A DNA stretch of 64,000 bases from Ctenosaura bakeri (Eukaryota; Chordata; Lepidosauria; Squamata; Iguanidae). Below, piece by piece: positions 33,771-45,512 of the stretch. Both the position numbers and the translations under genes were made by a program. Within the stretch, counting starts at the first letter, position 1. Each line of letters starts with the position of its first letter. The notes below the pieces were generated by a model. That model did not search any database. It saw only the letters and a program-made list of their open reading frames with translations, and was not told the origin of the DNA. The DNA is taken from NCBI GenBank assembly GCA_948474755.1, contig CAOLHI010001316.1, forward strand, positions 62,001-126,000. Direction: 5' to 3'.

Positions 33771-34901
33771 CCTGGGATAATTAACCAGTTGCCAGGAAAC
33801 AACAGTTGCAGAAAGCTATTGCCCTCATGTCTTGCTTGCTAAGTCATCTGAGCAGCCACAGTTGGGATGCCTTTTTTCTGATACAAAAGGGGCCATGTGT
33901 TCTCATGATCACAGTTCAGCAGGACATTCGGTTCCATTGACATGAATTAGATTTGCATCAGAGTATGGTGATGCTGTTCTAATACATCCATTTATTTTAA
34001 CAGCACATATGCAGACCATCTTCCTGGCAGATTTTGTGCACGTAGAATGCATCTACATATCCAACTGCTCATCTATTCAAATCATAAACTGCAGTCCTGC
34101 TTCCTCTCTACTGTCAGTAGGCTTGTGAAATTCATGATAAACACCCTTCTGGCTACATCAGATATTTCTCCCTGTTTTACTTCCACAGCTTCTTAGAAAT
34201 GAATAATCTTTTGGAGCTGTAAGAAGGATCATGAAGCCACCCACATGGGAAAGAAAGAATGAAGGATGAGTGATTATGGCCAGGTTCTGCCTAATATTTA
34301 GCAGCATCACTTCACAAGAGCTCTTAGAAATGATTTTTCAGTTTCGGGTTGCAAGTACTTGCATCCCCATGCAGGTTTCAGTTCCAAATAAACCCCAGCT
34401 CTTCTGTCAGATTCCACCCGCACTGCCAAGTTTTAGATTGGTTTAAGGTGGAATCATAACTCAGCTGAGCCTCTTTGAAGCTTCACCCAGAGTCTTTTGA
34501 AACTTGGCATACATTTGCTGAAAAGCTGACAAAATTCAGCAAAGCCAAGGCTGTTCTTTATATCTGTAATGAACCCAAGAAGAAGTCGGCTTACTTCATC
34601 TAACTCCAGGTTTCCAAAAGAAATGTTCAGCCAGCTCTACTGTTTAGTGGCTTTGGGAAGAGAGCTGAGAGTATCAGCCAAATCCAGGATAAGAATCTGA
34701 CCATCGGAGACCTAACTATTCACACAGGTTGAGTAGTAATAGCTTGTGTCTCCCACAGGATGTGTGTGTGTGTATATATTTATGCATTTGTTATATTTAT
34801 ATCCTACTTTCCTGGTACTATATATCTATATCTATTTATCTTCCTTTATGTATGCCTTCAAAGAAACAGGCAATGTTAGTCATCAGCCTAGTCTTATGAA
34901 A
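33771..34901. other. Unassigned sequence
   Basis: No recognised gene or repeat. A TG/TA-rich patch lies at 34760-34835. Confidence 0.4.
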
Positions 34902-35130
34902 AGTGTAGTAGTGGTTGTATGTGCATTCAGGTTGTTTCCTAACTTATGGAAGCTTAAGGTGAAACTATCATAGAGTTTTCTTGGCAAGATTTGTTCAGAG
35001 GAAATCTGCCATTGGTTTCCTCTGAAGCTGAAAGATTGTAACTTGCCCAAGTGTGACCCTGTGGCTTTCCATGGCCGAGTGGGAATTGAAACCATGGTCT
35101 CCAGAGTCCCTATCTAATAATCAGCCCACA
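34902..35130 (-). mobile_element. tRNA-type SINE, minus strand
   Basis: Contains 'gttttcttggcaagatttgt', 'ctgccattggtttcctctga', 'ccatggccgagtgggaattg' and 'ccatggtctccagagtccc' in inverted order relative to the plus-strand copies. Confidence 0.88.
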
Positions 35131-35302
35131 TGGCTGGAAAAGAATTCTGTAACTTTAAGAAATCCCTCCTGAAAAAGAGCAGTTATCTCAAATTAAGGTC
35201 TTAGCCTGTATTCCAGGGCTAACTGGCATAGCAGTTTTATGTGAACTCATTACAATTCCATGTACTTGGATTGTTGCTCTGCATCAGTAGCTGGCAACTG
35301 TA

Positions 35303-35416
35303 CAGGGGTGGAGGTAATTTTCCCATGTGGCCCCTGCCAGGCTGCACTGTCACACTTTGGCATATCAGAAGTTATGACGTGTCATTTCCAACTACCCTTT
35401 TGGCTGATTTTTAGCT

Positions 35417-35477
<61 letters not shown>

Positions 35478-35681
35478 CTCTCTCTGTACACAGTGAGAAG
35501 TTCAGGGGGCGAGGAAAGTAAAGTGACATGTTTATGGCTGGTTTGTGGTAGATGTGGCCAGCTTTGGGACAGAAAGTGAAGATGTCCCAAAGAGAGATGC
35601 AAAATGTTTAAAAAACATTTTTAGGGTTTGGGAGCTTCAGCAGCCACATCTAGCCCAAGAGGCACAACTTGCTCACCCCTG
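35303..35681. mobile_element. Probable hAT-like non-autonomous element
   Basis: The left end CAGGGGTGGAGG and the right end (reverse complement CAGGGGTGAGCAAG) share CAGGGGTG, a frequent hAT terminus. The 8-bp flanks do not match well, so the boundary is tentative. The element holds a long TC microsatellite. Confidence 0.45.
35419..35485. repeat. (TC)28 microsatellite
   Basis: Uninterrupted TC repeat from 35419 to 35474, then AA and a further short TC run. Likely polymorphic in length. Confidence 0.97.
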
Positions 35682-35984
35682 CACCACATACAGATGTTTG
35701 GTGCCACTCTTGTCAGCATTGTTTATGCACCTAATAACAGTGTGCTTTAATCCTCTTAGAAGTGAACTGGTATGAAACAGTCCTCTCACCATTGTTCTGT
35801 CACAGCTGAAGCCTGGTATGTTATCATATTTTTTAAAATAATTCATGATTGGTTGTTTATTATTAAAATACTAGCATGTTACATTATGTGTTACCAGTGA
35901 ATAGTTTTTTAAATTGCTTTTACTTATTTATTTTCAGAAAATACACTTCAAACTAGAAAAGTGTCTCAAAGCCTCACAAAAATA

Positions 35985-37470
35985 ATTCATTAAAAGCTAT
36001 GGCCAAAGCACCTGTTCCAGATGTTTTTTGGCCTTGTATTGTAAAACTTTAGAAGATGAATTGGTACTGCCCTTACAAAAATCATGTAATGAAATAATTA
36101 AAAAAGGGGAAACCGTATTCATGAAATGAGGCAAACATAATGCTTATACCAAAAGGTGGAAAAGCCTTAAAAGAACCAAACAATTGCAGACCAATATCTC
36201 TCTTAAACATAGACTATAAAATATCTTCAAATATCCTTGCTGAAAGATTAAAAAAAAGTTCTTCAAACAATAATCCGTGGAGATCAAAATGGTTTTCTAC
36301 TGAAAAGACTTCTTAGAAACAATACAAGAACTGTAATAAACATAAGAGAACATTTTGAAAAACATAATGAAAAAAATGTGCAATGATTTTCACTGAGAAA
36401 ACATTCAACAAAGTCAATTGGAAATTCATGACAAAAGTGTTAAGGAGAATGGACTTCAGTCAAACCTTCATTTCATGAATTAAAGAGATCTACAGAGATT
36501 AGAGAGTTCAATTTATTATTAATGGTGAAAAAAACTAAACAATTTAAAATAAAAAAAGGGCACAAGGCAAGGTTGCCCATTATCCCCCCTCTTATTCATA
36601 GCAATTCTAGAAATATTAAATGGAAGAATCTGTTTAGATCATGCGATAAATGGAATAAACATAAAAGGTCAAATATATAAATTCAAAGCGTATGCTGATG
36701 ATTTAGCTTTATTTCTGGAATATCCATTACAAAGCATTGAAAAACTAATGGAAAAGCTGAGACCATTTGGTGAAGTCATTGGCTTTAAAATAAATAAGGA
36801 TAAAATGGGAATTCTCACAAAAGACATAAAAATATAGGTAAAGAATAGTTATTTAAAAAACAGGATCCAAATCAGAAAATAAAATAAAATATTTAAGAAT
36901 CTGGATTACTAAGCAAAATTCAGAACTTTTTGAAAATAACTACAAAGCAGTGTGGAAAGAAAGCAGTGGAGAATTAGAGAAGTGGTTGAAGTTGCATCTG
37001 TCTTTACTGTTTTTCTTTTTTCTTTTTTTTTTGTATTTTCATCTGAGTGAGAACTTTAGATTTGAAAAGGCAGAAAGTCAGTGATAAAAAGAATAATATT
37101 AAGTTAAAAGAAGTTACATGTAGAATTACGGTTACAAACCCAACAGAAGAGAAGTCAGAAGTGGGAAATGAACATTAAACAATTTATAATGGAAAACAAA
37201 GTTGTCAGATTAGAATTTGAAGAGTTGGCGGAGTCAAATAATACTTCACATGTAAGACAAGTTTGATTCTACTTAAATAGAATAAGATCAGGATGTTTAA
37301 TGTAAATAATTATTGTAAGTACTTTGCTACCAGCTTGACTGAAAACATCTTTCCATTTATAATGTATAGTCAAAGAAAATACAAATGCAGTATATTTTGA
37401 TTTTATTTGTTTGCTTATTTATTTATTCTTTCCCCCTTTTTGTATAATAAAAATTGATTTTTTTTAAAAA
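35985..37470 (+). mobile_element. L1 LINE fragment: RT domain and 3' UTR
   Basis: Degraded ORF2 is spread over all three frames. Blocks include the N-terminal RT region near 36010-36250, an RQGCP-like stretch before 36600, and KFKAYADDLALFLEY with the catalytic YADD at 36691-36702. This is followed by KLRPFGEVIGFKINKDKMGIL. Frame stops are abundant. The C-terminal third seen in the copy at 27112-28690 is missing; after about 36960 the sequence passes into AT-rich UTR ending 'ataataaaaattgatttttt' plus A-rich tail. An internal deletion is likely. Confidence 0.88.
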
Positions 37471-37934
37471 AAGCTATTTTTAAGGCACCACGAGCAAATG
37501 TTAATTGTTCTTTTAAAAAGCTAATTATTTTACCAAGAATATCATTTGAACTAGTAATGGCAGCATTTGTAACACATTGCTTCAAAGCTCTAAAGAAACA
37601 TCCTGGACACAAGTGGCAGAGCCATGCACTTTGCACATCACATCCTCCCTGGTATGCATATTTTTAAAAAGTGCATCTCATCCCTTGTGGAGCTGCGGAA
37701 TATGGGTCACTCTCTCTGCAGGCCTGCTTTAGATTCATTACAGACTTTATAAACAGGCCCTGTGTCCTATGATTTGTCTTTGTTATTAGGTTTTGCTCTA
37801 TAGCTCTGCACTTGCTCAACATTGCTTATTGGCTTAAGAATTCTTTCTTGTGACAAGTTAGCTCTAGGGACTAGTTCACCATTTTACATGCCAAAGATGC
37901 AGAGGGCCAACTCTGTTTAAATTTATTTATATCA
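37471..37934. other. Unassigned sequence
   Basis: Nothing recognised. Confidence 0.4.
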
Positions 37935-38040
37935 GAGGTGGGCAAATTGTGGCCTAGAGGCCCCCTGAATTTCCTGAATCCACTTTTGGGGCCCTTGAAC
38001 CCCTCCCCAGCTTATCCAGATCTCCCCACCAGAGGCATAT
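37935..38040. repeat. hAT-like left end fragment
   Basis: 'cagaggtgggcaaattgtgg' followed by 'cctagaggccccc' is a familiar hAT-type terminus. No right end was found. Confidence 0.4.
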
Positions 38041-38423
38041 CTAGGGTGGGGCAAGTAGGCTACATGCCCTGGCACCAATGCCAGAGGGACAAAAAAGCCC
38101 ACCAATACTCAAAATATTACCCCAGGAGCATCACAGTACCCCGAACCCAGATAGCTCTGGTTTTGTCTCTACTTCCTGTTGCCATTTTTAGAGGAGGAGC
38201 AGAGGAAAATGGATCTATTTGAACTTGCTAGGGATGATGCTGCAGCCTGCAAGGAGGGACTGGGAGACAATTGGACCTTGCCCCTACACAAATCACGCAA
38301 CTTTTCTCCAATATTGGGATTCAATATTGGGATCCAAAGTGACTCACAATTTTTAAAAAAATACAATTTAAACATACAAAAAGTGAATATAAAATAGTAG
38401 TAAACTATTTGTAATATTAGAAC

Positions 38424-38612
38424 AAGTTATTGTTGTTGTTCTGTGTGCCTTCAAGTGTGCCTTCAAGTCATTTCCAACTTTAGTCCTAAGGCAAACCTAT
38501 CATGGGGTTTTCTGGGGCTGAAAGTGTGTGACACATCCAAGGTCACCCAGCCCTGGTCTCCAGGGCTGTAGTTCAGTGTTCAAAGAGCCACAGCATGCTG
38601 GCTCCCATTAAA
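38424..38612 (-). mobile_element. tRNA-type SINE nested in L2
   Basis: 'ttattgttgttgttctgtgt' begins the inverted tail; 'tgtgccttcaagt' is tandemly doubled at about 38444-38470. It ends at the tRNA-like head 'agccacagcatgctggctcc'. Confidence 0.85.
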
Positions 38613-38928
38613 ACAATTACAACTCAGTAAAAGAATAAAATTAAATTTAGAGAGATAAAAACAATCTTAAAAACAACAATTAAAACAATAAAGCTTTCCC
38701 AGTGCATTCTTTAAAAACTTTCTCTTTTGAAAAGCCTATTTGAATAAAAAGGTTTTAGCCTGTTAAGGGAAGAATGACCGGGAGGGGGCCTCTTTGGGCT
38801 CTCTGGGAAGGGAGTTCCACAGTCTAGGGGCAGCCACTGAGAAGGCCCTCTTTTACATCCCCACCAGCCATGCTTGTGATGGTAGTGGGAGTGAGAGAAG
38901 GACTTCTCCTAGTGATCTCAGAGTCTGG

Positions 38929-39113
38929 GGCTATTTCCACCCTACACTTTCAACATCCTGTGAAATTCTGGGGTTTGTAGTTTACTGGGGAATTCTAGGG
39001 TTTGTAGTTACTACAAAATTCTAACTGCCCCTTTCTAAATTGCAAATCCCAGGATTCCATGGGATGTTAAAAGTGGAATAATGGCACTATAAAAGTCTAG
39101 TGTGGAAATGGCC
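38929..39113. mobile_element. Hairpin MITE HP-A, copy 11, nested in L2
   Basis: The left arm is shortened and a 'ggggtttgtagttt' block is duplicated ('gggaattctagggtttgtag'). The right arm is complete. No clear target duplication. Confidence 0.8.
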
Positions 39114-39499
39114 ACAGTCAGACAAATCACCTGGAACTCAGCCATAGGTTTTACCTTCAAGATAAAATATCCATGTCAGTATCTGAAAAGCATTGGATGT
39201 TCATTCATGCACTACCAACCCTAACCCTCCCAAAAGCAAAAAATACATTGTTGTTCCTTTGTATAGACATATTTAGAGATGAATCGTGTATGGTCAACAA
39301 TCCATCACAGTCCAGAATTAGATGGACATGAGACAGAATTAGGAGTACACTCGCAAGTTTGGATATGGATGGGTGAAAATCCCACTTCACTAATTTTTTA
39401 AATAGAAATGTACATTTGCACATTTCTTCATGTTCCAGCTGGAGACAACTTGAGATCTAAACAATTCGAATTTGGGAGAAGCAGAAACTGACATACTCA

Positions 39500-39702
39500 G
39501 GCCATTTCCGCCCTACATTGTTATAGAACTAGTATTCCACTTTCAACATCCTGTGGAATTCTGGGATTTGTAGTTTACTGAGGCCAAAGAGCTCTCTGGC
39601 TGGGGATTCTGAATGCCTCTCCCTAAATTGCAAACCCCAGGATTCTGTAGGATGTTGAAAGTGGAATAATAGCACTAATAACAGTGCAATGCATAAATGG
39701 GG
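39500..39702. mobile_element. Hairpin MITE HP-A, copy 12 (inverted loop)
   Basis: Full-length copy whose loop-proximal part is in the opposite orientation to most copies ('actgaggccaaagagctctc' on the left side). TCA precedes the element at 39497-39499 and TCT follows. Confidence 0.85.
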
Positions 39703-41118
39703 TCTCTCAGCTAAGCCAGAGCTTTTGTGTGCTTAACTCCAATAGGCATGAATTAGTCCCTATATATTCAATCATGTTAGTGCTGAATTAGGGTTGGTAG
39801 TGTGTCTGGATCTAAAATCTTTATCAGCATCATGGCCAAATGTTAACAGCTATCCAATGACATAAAAAGGGTTATTTTGTGTCCAGGAGGCCCTGCTAGA
39901 TGGTTTATTCTTTAGCCTTGCAGTTGAAGGATATAAAAGCAGCTGGGAACAGACAAGGGGAATAAATCTTCCTGTTAGCAACTTTCATATACTGTTCTTA
40001 TATCTATTAGGTGGGAAGATGGCTCCTTTCTTCACAGTTCAGTTTCCTGAACTGAATAACGCAGTTTTATTCTGACTTATATAACTCTAGGGATTTTCCA
40101 TTTGCTTCATCCTGGGGAAGGGCTGCACCCCGGCTCAGGGAACATGTTGTCCAGCCAGGAGGATTTGCAGGGTTGTGTTGGATAATCTAGATAGAAAGCT
40201 AGGAGGGGATGCTGGAATCCATCAGCTAAAGCACTGTGGTCCTTTCTCTGCTACATCAATTTAGCATCAATAAATCTTATCCTACTGCAGTGACATGTGT
40301 CAGTGGTCAATATTAAACACAGTCTTGGGAAGGCCTGGAACTGAAGCCAGTTCTAACTCGGAACAGGGTTGCCACTGCTTTCTGCAATATGATCTCCTCA
40401 GATCTATGAGTTGAAATATTTATTGAATTTGGATGGTGCAGATGCAGGGGGTGGGGGTGAATTTTGTTTCCATTCATTTTTAAAGAATTTATCAGTATTT
40501 GCAAATTTCTTCACATTCAGAACAGAAATACCATGTGGTTTTAACAATTTGAATTGGCAAGAAACAAACTGAAGATTTTCTTAACCTTACTTAAGTGCAC
40601 ACCCTCTGAGACCTTCATAACTGAACAAGACTGTTTCCATCATGCTAAATTGAAGAGCAAAGTCTGTCTAAATTATCAGGCTTGGAAGCAAAGGAATAAT
40701 AAGTACTATGCAAAATATGGGGAAGTTACCTTTTTGAACTATAGCTCAGTCAGCAGGGCAGCTGCTTTTTATAGTTCACAAAAAGTCAGAAGAATGTGGA
40801 CATAGTGATCAGAGCAACAACCAGCCTGTGAATGTGATTCATTATGGCCTGAACTAAAACAGACCCACTAAATCAATTGTTAAACAAGTCAACACTTACG
40901 TGATTCAATGGGTTTGCTCTAGTTGGGACTGGCAATAGGATTCAGGTCTACATATCCCTGTACGTCAGAGACTAGACACAAAATTGAAGAGATGGAGGAG
41001 AGAGGATGGAAGTAGAGACCAAGAGAAAACTAGATGAGGGTAACTCAAGCTGGGGTTTAGGCTATCTTCAGAGCTACCTTTCCACAAACTTTCCCATGGT
41101 TTAAGGCATTCACAATAT
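39703..41118. other. Unassigned sequence
   Basis: No supported gene or recognised repeat. Confidence 0.4.
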
Positions 41119-41202
41119 TCCCATACCCTCCAGCTGTCTCAATTTGAGAGGGATAGTACTGATTAATCCTCTGAGGAGAGAGAGCAGAGGAGGGTACAGA
41201 AT

Positions 41203-41450
41203 ATTGTTGTTGTTGCATGCCTTCAAGTTGTTTCTGACTTAGGGTGACCCTAAGGTGAAACTATCATGGAGTTTTCTGGGGGCAGAAAGTATGTGATGCT
41301 CCCAAACTTACCCAGTGAGGCCGCTCCCTAAACTGCAAACCCCAGGATTCCATAGGATGTTGAAAGCAGAGTAATAGTGCTATAACAGGCTAGTGCAGAA
41401 GTGGTCATAGTCCAGAGCTCAAACCATTATACCATACTGACTCTCTACAG
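41203..41450 (-). mobile_element. tRNA-type SINE nested in U1
   Basis: The inverted tail 'attgttgttgttgcatgcct', 'tatcatggagttttctgggg' and the inverted head 'ctcaaaccattataccatac' are all present. Its middle is replaced by an HP-A fragment at 41317-41406. Confidence 0.85.
41317..41406. mobile_element. Hairpin MITE HP-A fragment nested in SINE
   Basis: Right arm plus loop edge ('ccctaaactgcaaacccc' to 'agtgcagaagtgg') with the left arm reduced to a GGCC stub, as in copy 13709-13831. Confidence 0.75.
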
Positions 41451-41600
41451 AATCTTACTCTCCCCTTTAGATTCAGGCAAAAGCAAAACTCAGCCTTTCC
41501 TAGCTTTTGTATTCTTCTTCATTAACAACTTTTGCCATCTTGACCACACTCTGATCTGCTTGGCAACATGTGTCCCACTTTTAGTCTGTGAAATGTGGGA

Positions 41601-43605
41601 AGATATGTGTTTCCACTAGAGCCATGCTACCTAGGGAAGTCAAGGAGCTGTAGTCCAAAATATAACTTTCCCAAGCTCTGGTTGTCATTTTGTATTACCA
41701 CTTTTTTTCATATCCAAGGCAAGGATACAAAACTGTTGCCCATTTTATGTACAGCAGAGAGTATTTCACACTAAAAAAAAGTATTTGTTTAATGACCATA
41801 GGTCATACAAAGTATTGCAAAATCCTCCTTGCTGCAATGAAAGCAGCCACCCTGATGAGCAGAGCTTGATTCAAAAGCAAAGGTGAAGGGTGGGGGAAGA
41901 ATGGAATAAATGAGCCTTTAGATCTTATTTAGAAAAGTGTTCTAGTAGGAATGTCGAACAAGGAGAGACTGATTGGAGTCAATGAGATTGTGTTTCTCCT
42001 TTTGAACACTGAATGTAATTACTGAACACCCCCTTGGCTCACATTGTTATTTCGTGGCAGTGTTATCCATCATATATCTTTCATCTCTGTAACAGGCATT
42101 TTTGTCAAGCAGTAGAAGGAATAATTTCACCTTCCGGGGCTTAGCGAAGTCACAGGACCTTCCTGCTTGATCAGGTTATAGCTGAACAAACACCCAGTGG
42201 TTGTTCAACTCAGTGCATGCTGGATCCAGATGTCAGCCCAGAATCAACACCAGAAGACTTGGGCAATTTTCAAGGACCCAAGCAGGCCCACTCACATCTG
42301 CCTGGCATCTTTGGGTCTGTAAGTCACCATTTTAATTTCCCGCAATGTCCTATCATATGATCAAAGCAAGGCATTGTGAGAAACCAAAATGGCCTCCCTC
42401 TGCTTTCATGCCATTTACAAAGTAAAACCCTTGGATGTAGGAAATGTCCACAAAGGGGCCTTTTCAACATGAAGTTGATTGCCTTGCCAGATGTTTTCAT
42501 GCAAGGATACTGCGTTTCCCAAACACTCAAAAGGGGAAAAAACGGGTGTATAATCAGGTGTTCACATTCCCTTGGTAACTTTGCCTGCTCCTTTTTCTTA
42601 AAGTGCTTAAAAATGCTCAATGGAGATTCTGAGTTACTGCAATGCTAGAAACTTGGGAATTGAAAGAAAACTCATGGCATGGGTAGAATTCTAATTCGGT
42701 GAGCGAATGTCCTCATTTTATCATCCTACCCATAGCTAGAACCTGCTCCCCTTTCTGAAACTGCTTTTAGGTCTTGGAGTGATTTTTCTATGGGGACCAA
42801 TGGGGATTACAGCAATTTTGCATGGGGTTTTCATTGGGACCATGGTGTGCTATGTGATTCACCTGTTTGGGAAACAAGAAGTAGAAGTAAATGTCTGCAA
42901 GCATTTGACATCATATGTGTTTAGTTAAGCATTTACAACAGAAGGAAGTACTTCTCTTTGGCTTAGTCATTTCTCACATTATAAAATAACATATAAGTGG
43001 AAATATTTCCACCCATGATTGGGAAAAGACAAACTGAGGATCGCTGCGTTCAGGCCTGGCCCAAGATTATTTGATGACTGAGGTGAAAGACAAGATGCCT
43101 TTCCTAGTTCCATATGTACAGAAGCCAAATGGATGGACGGGGACGTCAACATTAGCAACAGGAGGGCATCTGTAACTGCATCCAGGAGGATCAGCCTAGC
43201 TTAGGGGCTAAAGATTGCCTCTCCCTCTCTTTGCTGCTTGAGATACTTGCATTACTCAGTCTCATAGTAGGGCTGGTTCTGCAGTCTGGGAGATTTTTTG
43301 GTGTGCCACACATCTGCTAACTTAGTATATTTCCTGATGAAACTCATACAACATATGGTAATTGATTGCCAAAGGGCTTGATTCTCTTGGATCAAATCAA
43401 CAACCACTCAATTCAGTCTTCAGTTTCTGTCCTTGGCAAGTCAGGTGCCTCAGAACAGGCACTCAAAAGAATGGCATGGAGGAGATGTCTTTCTCCTGTT
43501 GTTTGAACTCAATATCTGGATTTGGAAGGTATGTTGCCTTTTTCAGAATACCATGGCCTCTTTGCTGCTGCAGAAAAGCTTTTGTAATGTTTATTTGCTG
43601 TGAAC
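41601..43605. other. Unassigned sequence
   Basis: About 2 kb with no recognised repeat except a short 'gtagtccaaaatataactttc' motif at about 41650. Frames up to 107 codons (43362-43685) carry no known motif and run into the hAT element. Confidence 0.4.
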
Positions 43606-44465
43606 TAGGGATGGGACAAATCCAGAATTTTCTGGATCTGAATTGCTGGAAGGTTCTGGGAATCCACGAATCTCAGAAATCTTGAATCTTTCAAATCCTT
43701 TTTTTAAAAAAGGGTTTAAAAAGCAAGGGAAAGAAAGCACTTCTACTAAAAAGTGTTTTGAAGCAGAATTTGACATCTTTGTTTAATGAAAAACAAATTA
43801 AATAATAGTTTTCACTTTCAGGAAAACATACCCGTACTTCTTATTAAGAAGATACAAATGCAATTGACATGTTCATCTACTACATGAAGTATATAGCTCT
43901 CAAGTCAAAAGTATAGAGATTATTACCTTGCAGAGGGAGGCAGCCGTGGGCACAGGCAGCAGCCCCAGGCACAGGCAGCCTCCCGCACACAGCTTTATGC
44001 CATGATTTTCGTGTACCCAGGGTCCTGCTGGCCAATCAGGCTTTGGGAAGGCCCTGGAAGCACTAATTTTTAAAAACCTCACCACCTTCTATCACCTGCC
44101 CCAGGCATGATCAGGCTGGCAACAGGCGGAAGAAGAGCGGGAAGTGCAAGATGGTGCTCCCTGCCACCTTCTGCCGCCCACCCTGGGCAGGATTGGGCCG
44201 CAGCAGGTGGAAGCCACCTTCTGCCGCCCGTCCTGGGTAGGATCAGGCCTGCGGTGGGTGGAAGAAGAGCGGGGACTGTGAGATCACACTCCCCTCCATC
44301 TTCTGCCACCTGCCCCGAGCAGGATCAGGCCCGCGGCAGCCATCTTTTGCCACCCACCCCAGGCAAGATTTAAAAGATTTGGTTTGCCTATTTTGGCAGG
44401 GGGATAAAGATCCCTGAATCTCAAATCCTTGCCCAGGATTCGAGGATTTGGTTGGCCCATCCCTA
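43606..44465. mobile_element. hAT-superfamily non-autonomous element, copy 1
   Basis: The termini are TAGGGATGGG and CCCATCCCTA, flanked by a perfect 8-bp duplication CTGTGAAC (43598-43605 and 44466-44473), the hallmark of hAT. Total length is 860 bp. The sub-terminal regions are themselves partly inverted ('aatccagaattttctggat' on the left; 'gaggatttggttggcccat' on the right). No transposase is encoded; the central part is a GC-rich tandem repeat. It shares ends and an internal 'gcagagggaggcagc' block with 48558-50323. Confidence 0.93.
44085..44370. repeat. GC-rich minisatellite with alternating unit lengths
   Basis: Five units start at a 'cttctgccacc'-type motif near 44085, 44167, 44217, 44297 and 44341. 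Spacings are about 82, 50, 80 and 45 bp, suggesting a composite unit of about 130 bp repeated twice plus a partial. It lies inside the hAT element. Confidence 0.8.
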
Positions 44466-44473
44466 CTGTGAAC

Positions 44474-45205
44474 CTTAGCAACCCTTTATCCCTAAGACTT
44501 CCTTTAGCAAAGGTATAAAGTGCACAGTTGTGAAGAGTATAGGGTTAGATCTGGATCTACTGATAGATCTCTGGGTGATTTATGGTAAAGGATACAAGAT
44601 TTGCCATGGTTTAACAGTGGTAACAGTAAGACTTTCATTCCTTGCTTTACATCCCACTGTTGAAACAAGGAAAGTGTGGAGCGAGTGACCAGGAGCATAA
44701 TGTTGTATGGGAGATCTGGGAACTTGTCCATTCAGTTGTGGTCCTTAAAACAAGTCCAAACTTCTATGTGATGCTTTAATTTTTAATATATGTCTTTTAA
44801 CCAAATTCCAGTTGATGGATCTTGGTGTTCTAGCCAAAATCTGCGACACAGATCTCCCAAGCCAGACATCTGCCAACTCCTAGTAAAACACATTTCTAGA
44901 CAAAGATCTCCCAGGCAACTGTCTGTATCAAAATGACTTGATAACATCTGGGAAATTATAATTCCATAGAAACTTAGTCACCAAGTACAATACTCAAGAA
45001 ATCCTAAATATATATCTCATAATGTCAAAGCATATGAAATTTCAATACAGATGTGTATTCCCCTGCCATAGTCTGGCTGCATAATTTACACACTGAAATG
45101 TTCAACCTTTTCCTTTGCTGTTTTATGCTAATTGTTTCACACGCTTACTTATAAGAATAAGAACAAGCCAGTTTCCTTCTTCCATCACCTGTGGTGCCTC
45201 GTGGC
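44474..45205. other. Unassigned sequence
   Basis: Nothing recognised. Confidence 0.4.
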
Positions 45206-45450
45206 TTTGCAGTCGGTGAGGCAGTGAATATGCTCTGGGTTTTAGTATGAACTGTAAAGGAGCTATCCAAACTGCTGATCAGTGGTTCAGCCCATCTGAC
45301 AGCTTCTTCAAAGTTTCAACTATACCCTGAAGTGGATCCCCTGACATGGAAATAACTAGCTGCTAGGTTTTATTAGTAATTTTTTTTGCTTTCCTAAAAG
45401 GTGTCCTCTTTTTGTTGCTTGTATTTTCAGCTGTCTTTCAAAATAAAACC
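45206..45450 (+). repeat. Unclassified repeat U3, copy 2
   Basis: 'ggcagtgaatatgctctggg', 'aaggagctatccaaactgct', 'atggaaataactagctgcta' and 'gcttgtattttcagctg' match the order at 33509-33770. Confidence 0.55.
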
Positions 45451-45512
45451 CTGTGTTTGTCTCTTCAAAAAAGCTAGTCCAAGCCTAAACGTTCTGCTTC
45501 AATTGGTTTCTG

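Larger units (their letters stand above)
38330..39180 (-). mobile_element. L2-type LINE 3' end, minus strand, with two nested insertions
   Basis: The inverted UTR ('aaaacaattac', 'aacaattaaaacaataaag') is followed by 'gttaagggaagaatgaccgg', 'gggaagggagttccacagtc', 'ggggcagccactgagaaggc' and 'gagagaaggacttctcct', which is degraded L2 protein on the minus strand. It is split by a tRNA-type SINE (38424-38612) and an HP-A element (38929-39113). The part after the latter ('caaatcacctggaactcagc') still fits L2. Confidence 0.8.
41119..41600 (+). repeat. Unclassified repeat U1, host of nested SINE and MITE
   Basis: Starts 'cataccctccagctgtctca', breaks at about 41203, and resumes after 41450 with 'gcaaaagcaaaactcagcct', 'ttgccatcttgaccacactc' and 'ctgtgaaatgtggga'. 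Confidence 0.7.

Noticed and set aside
35260..35602. Frames with long Ser-Leu or Arg-Glu runs
   Set aside because: Translation of the TC microsatellite on either strand.
42324..42648. Opposed frames of 98 and 90 codons
   Set aside because: No motif on either strand; this part may be unique host DNA but nothing supports an exon.
44107..44373. GC-rich frames on both strands
   Set aside because: Both are produced by the minisatellite inside the hAT element.
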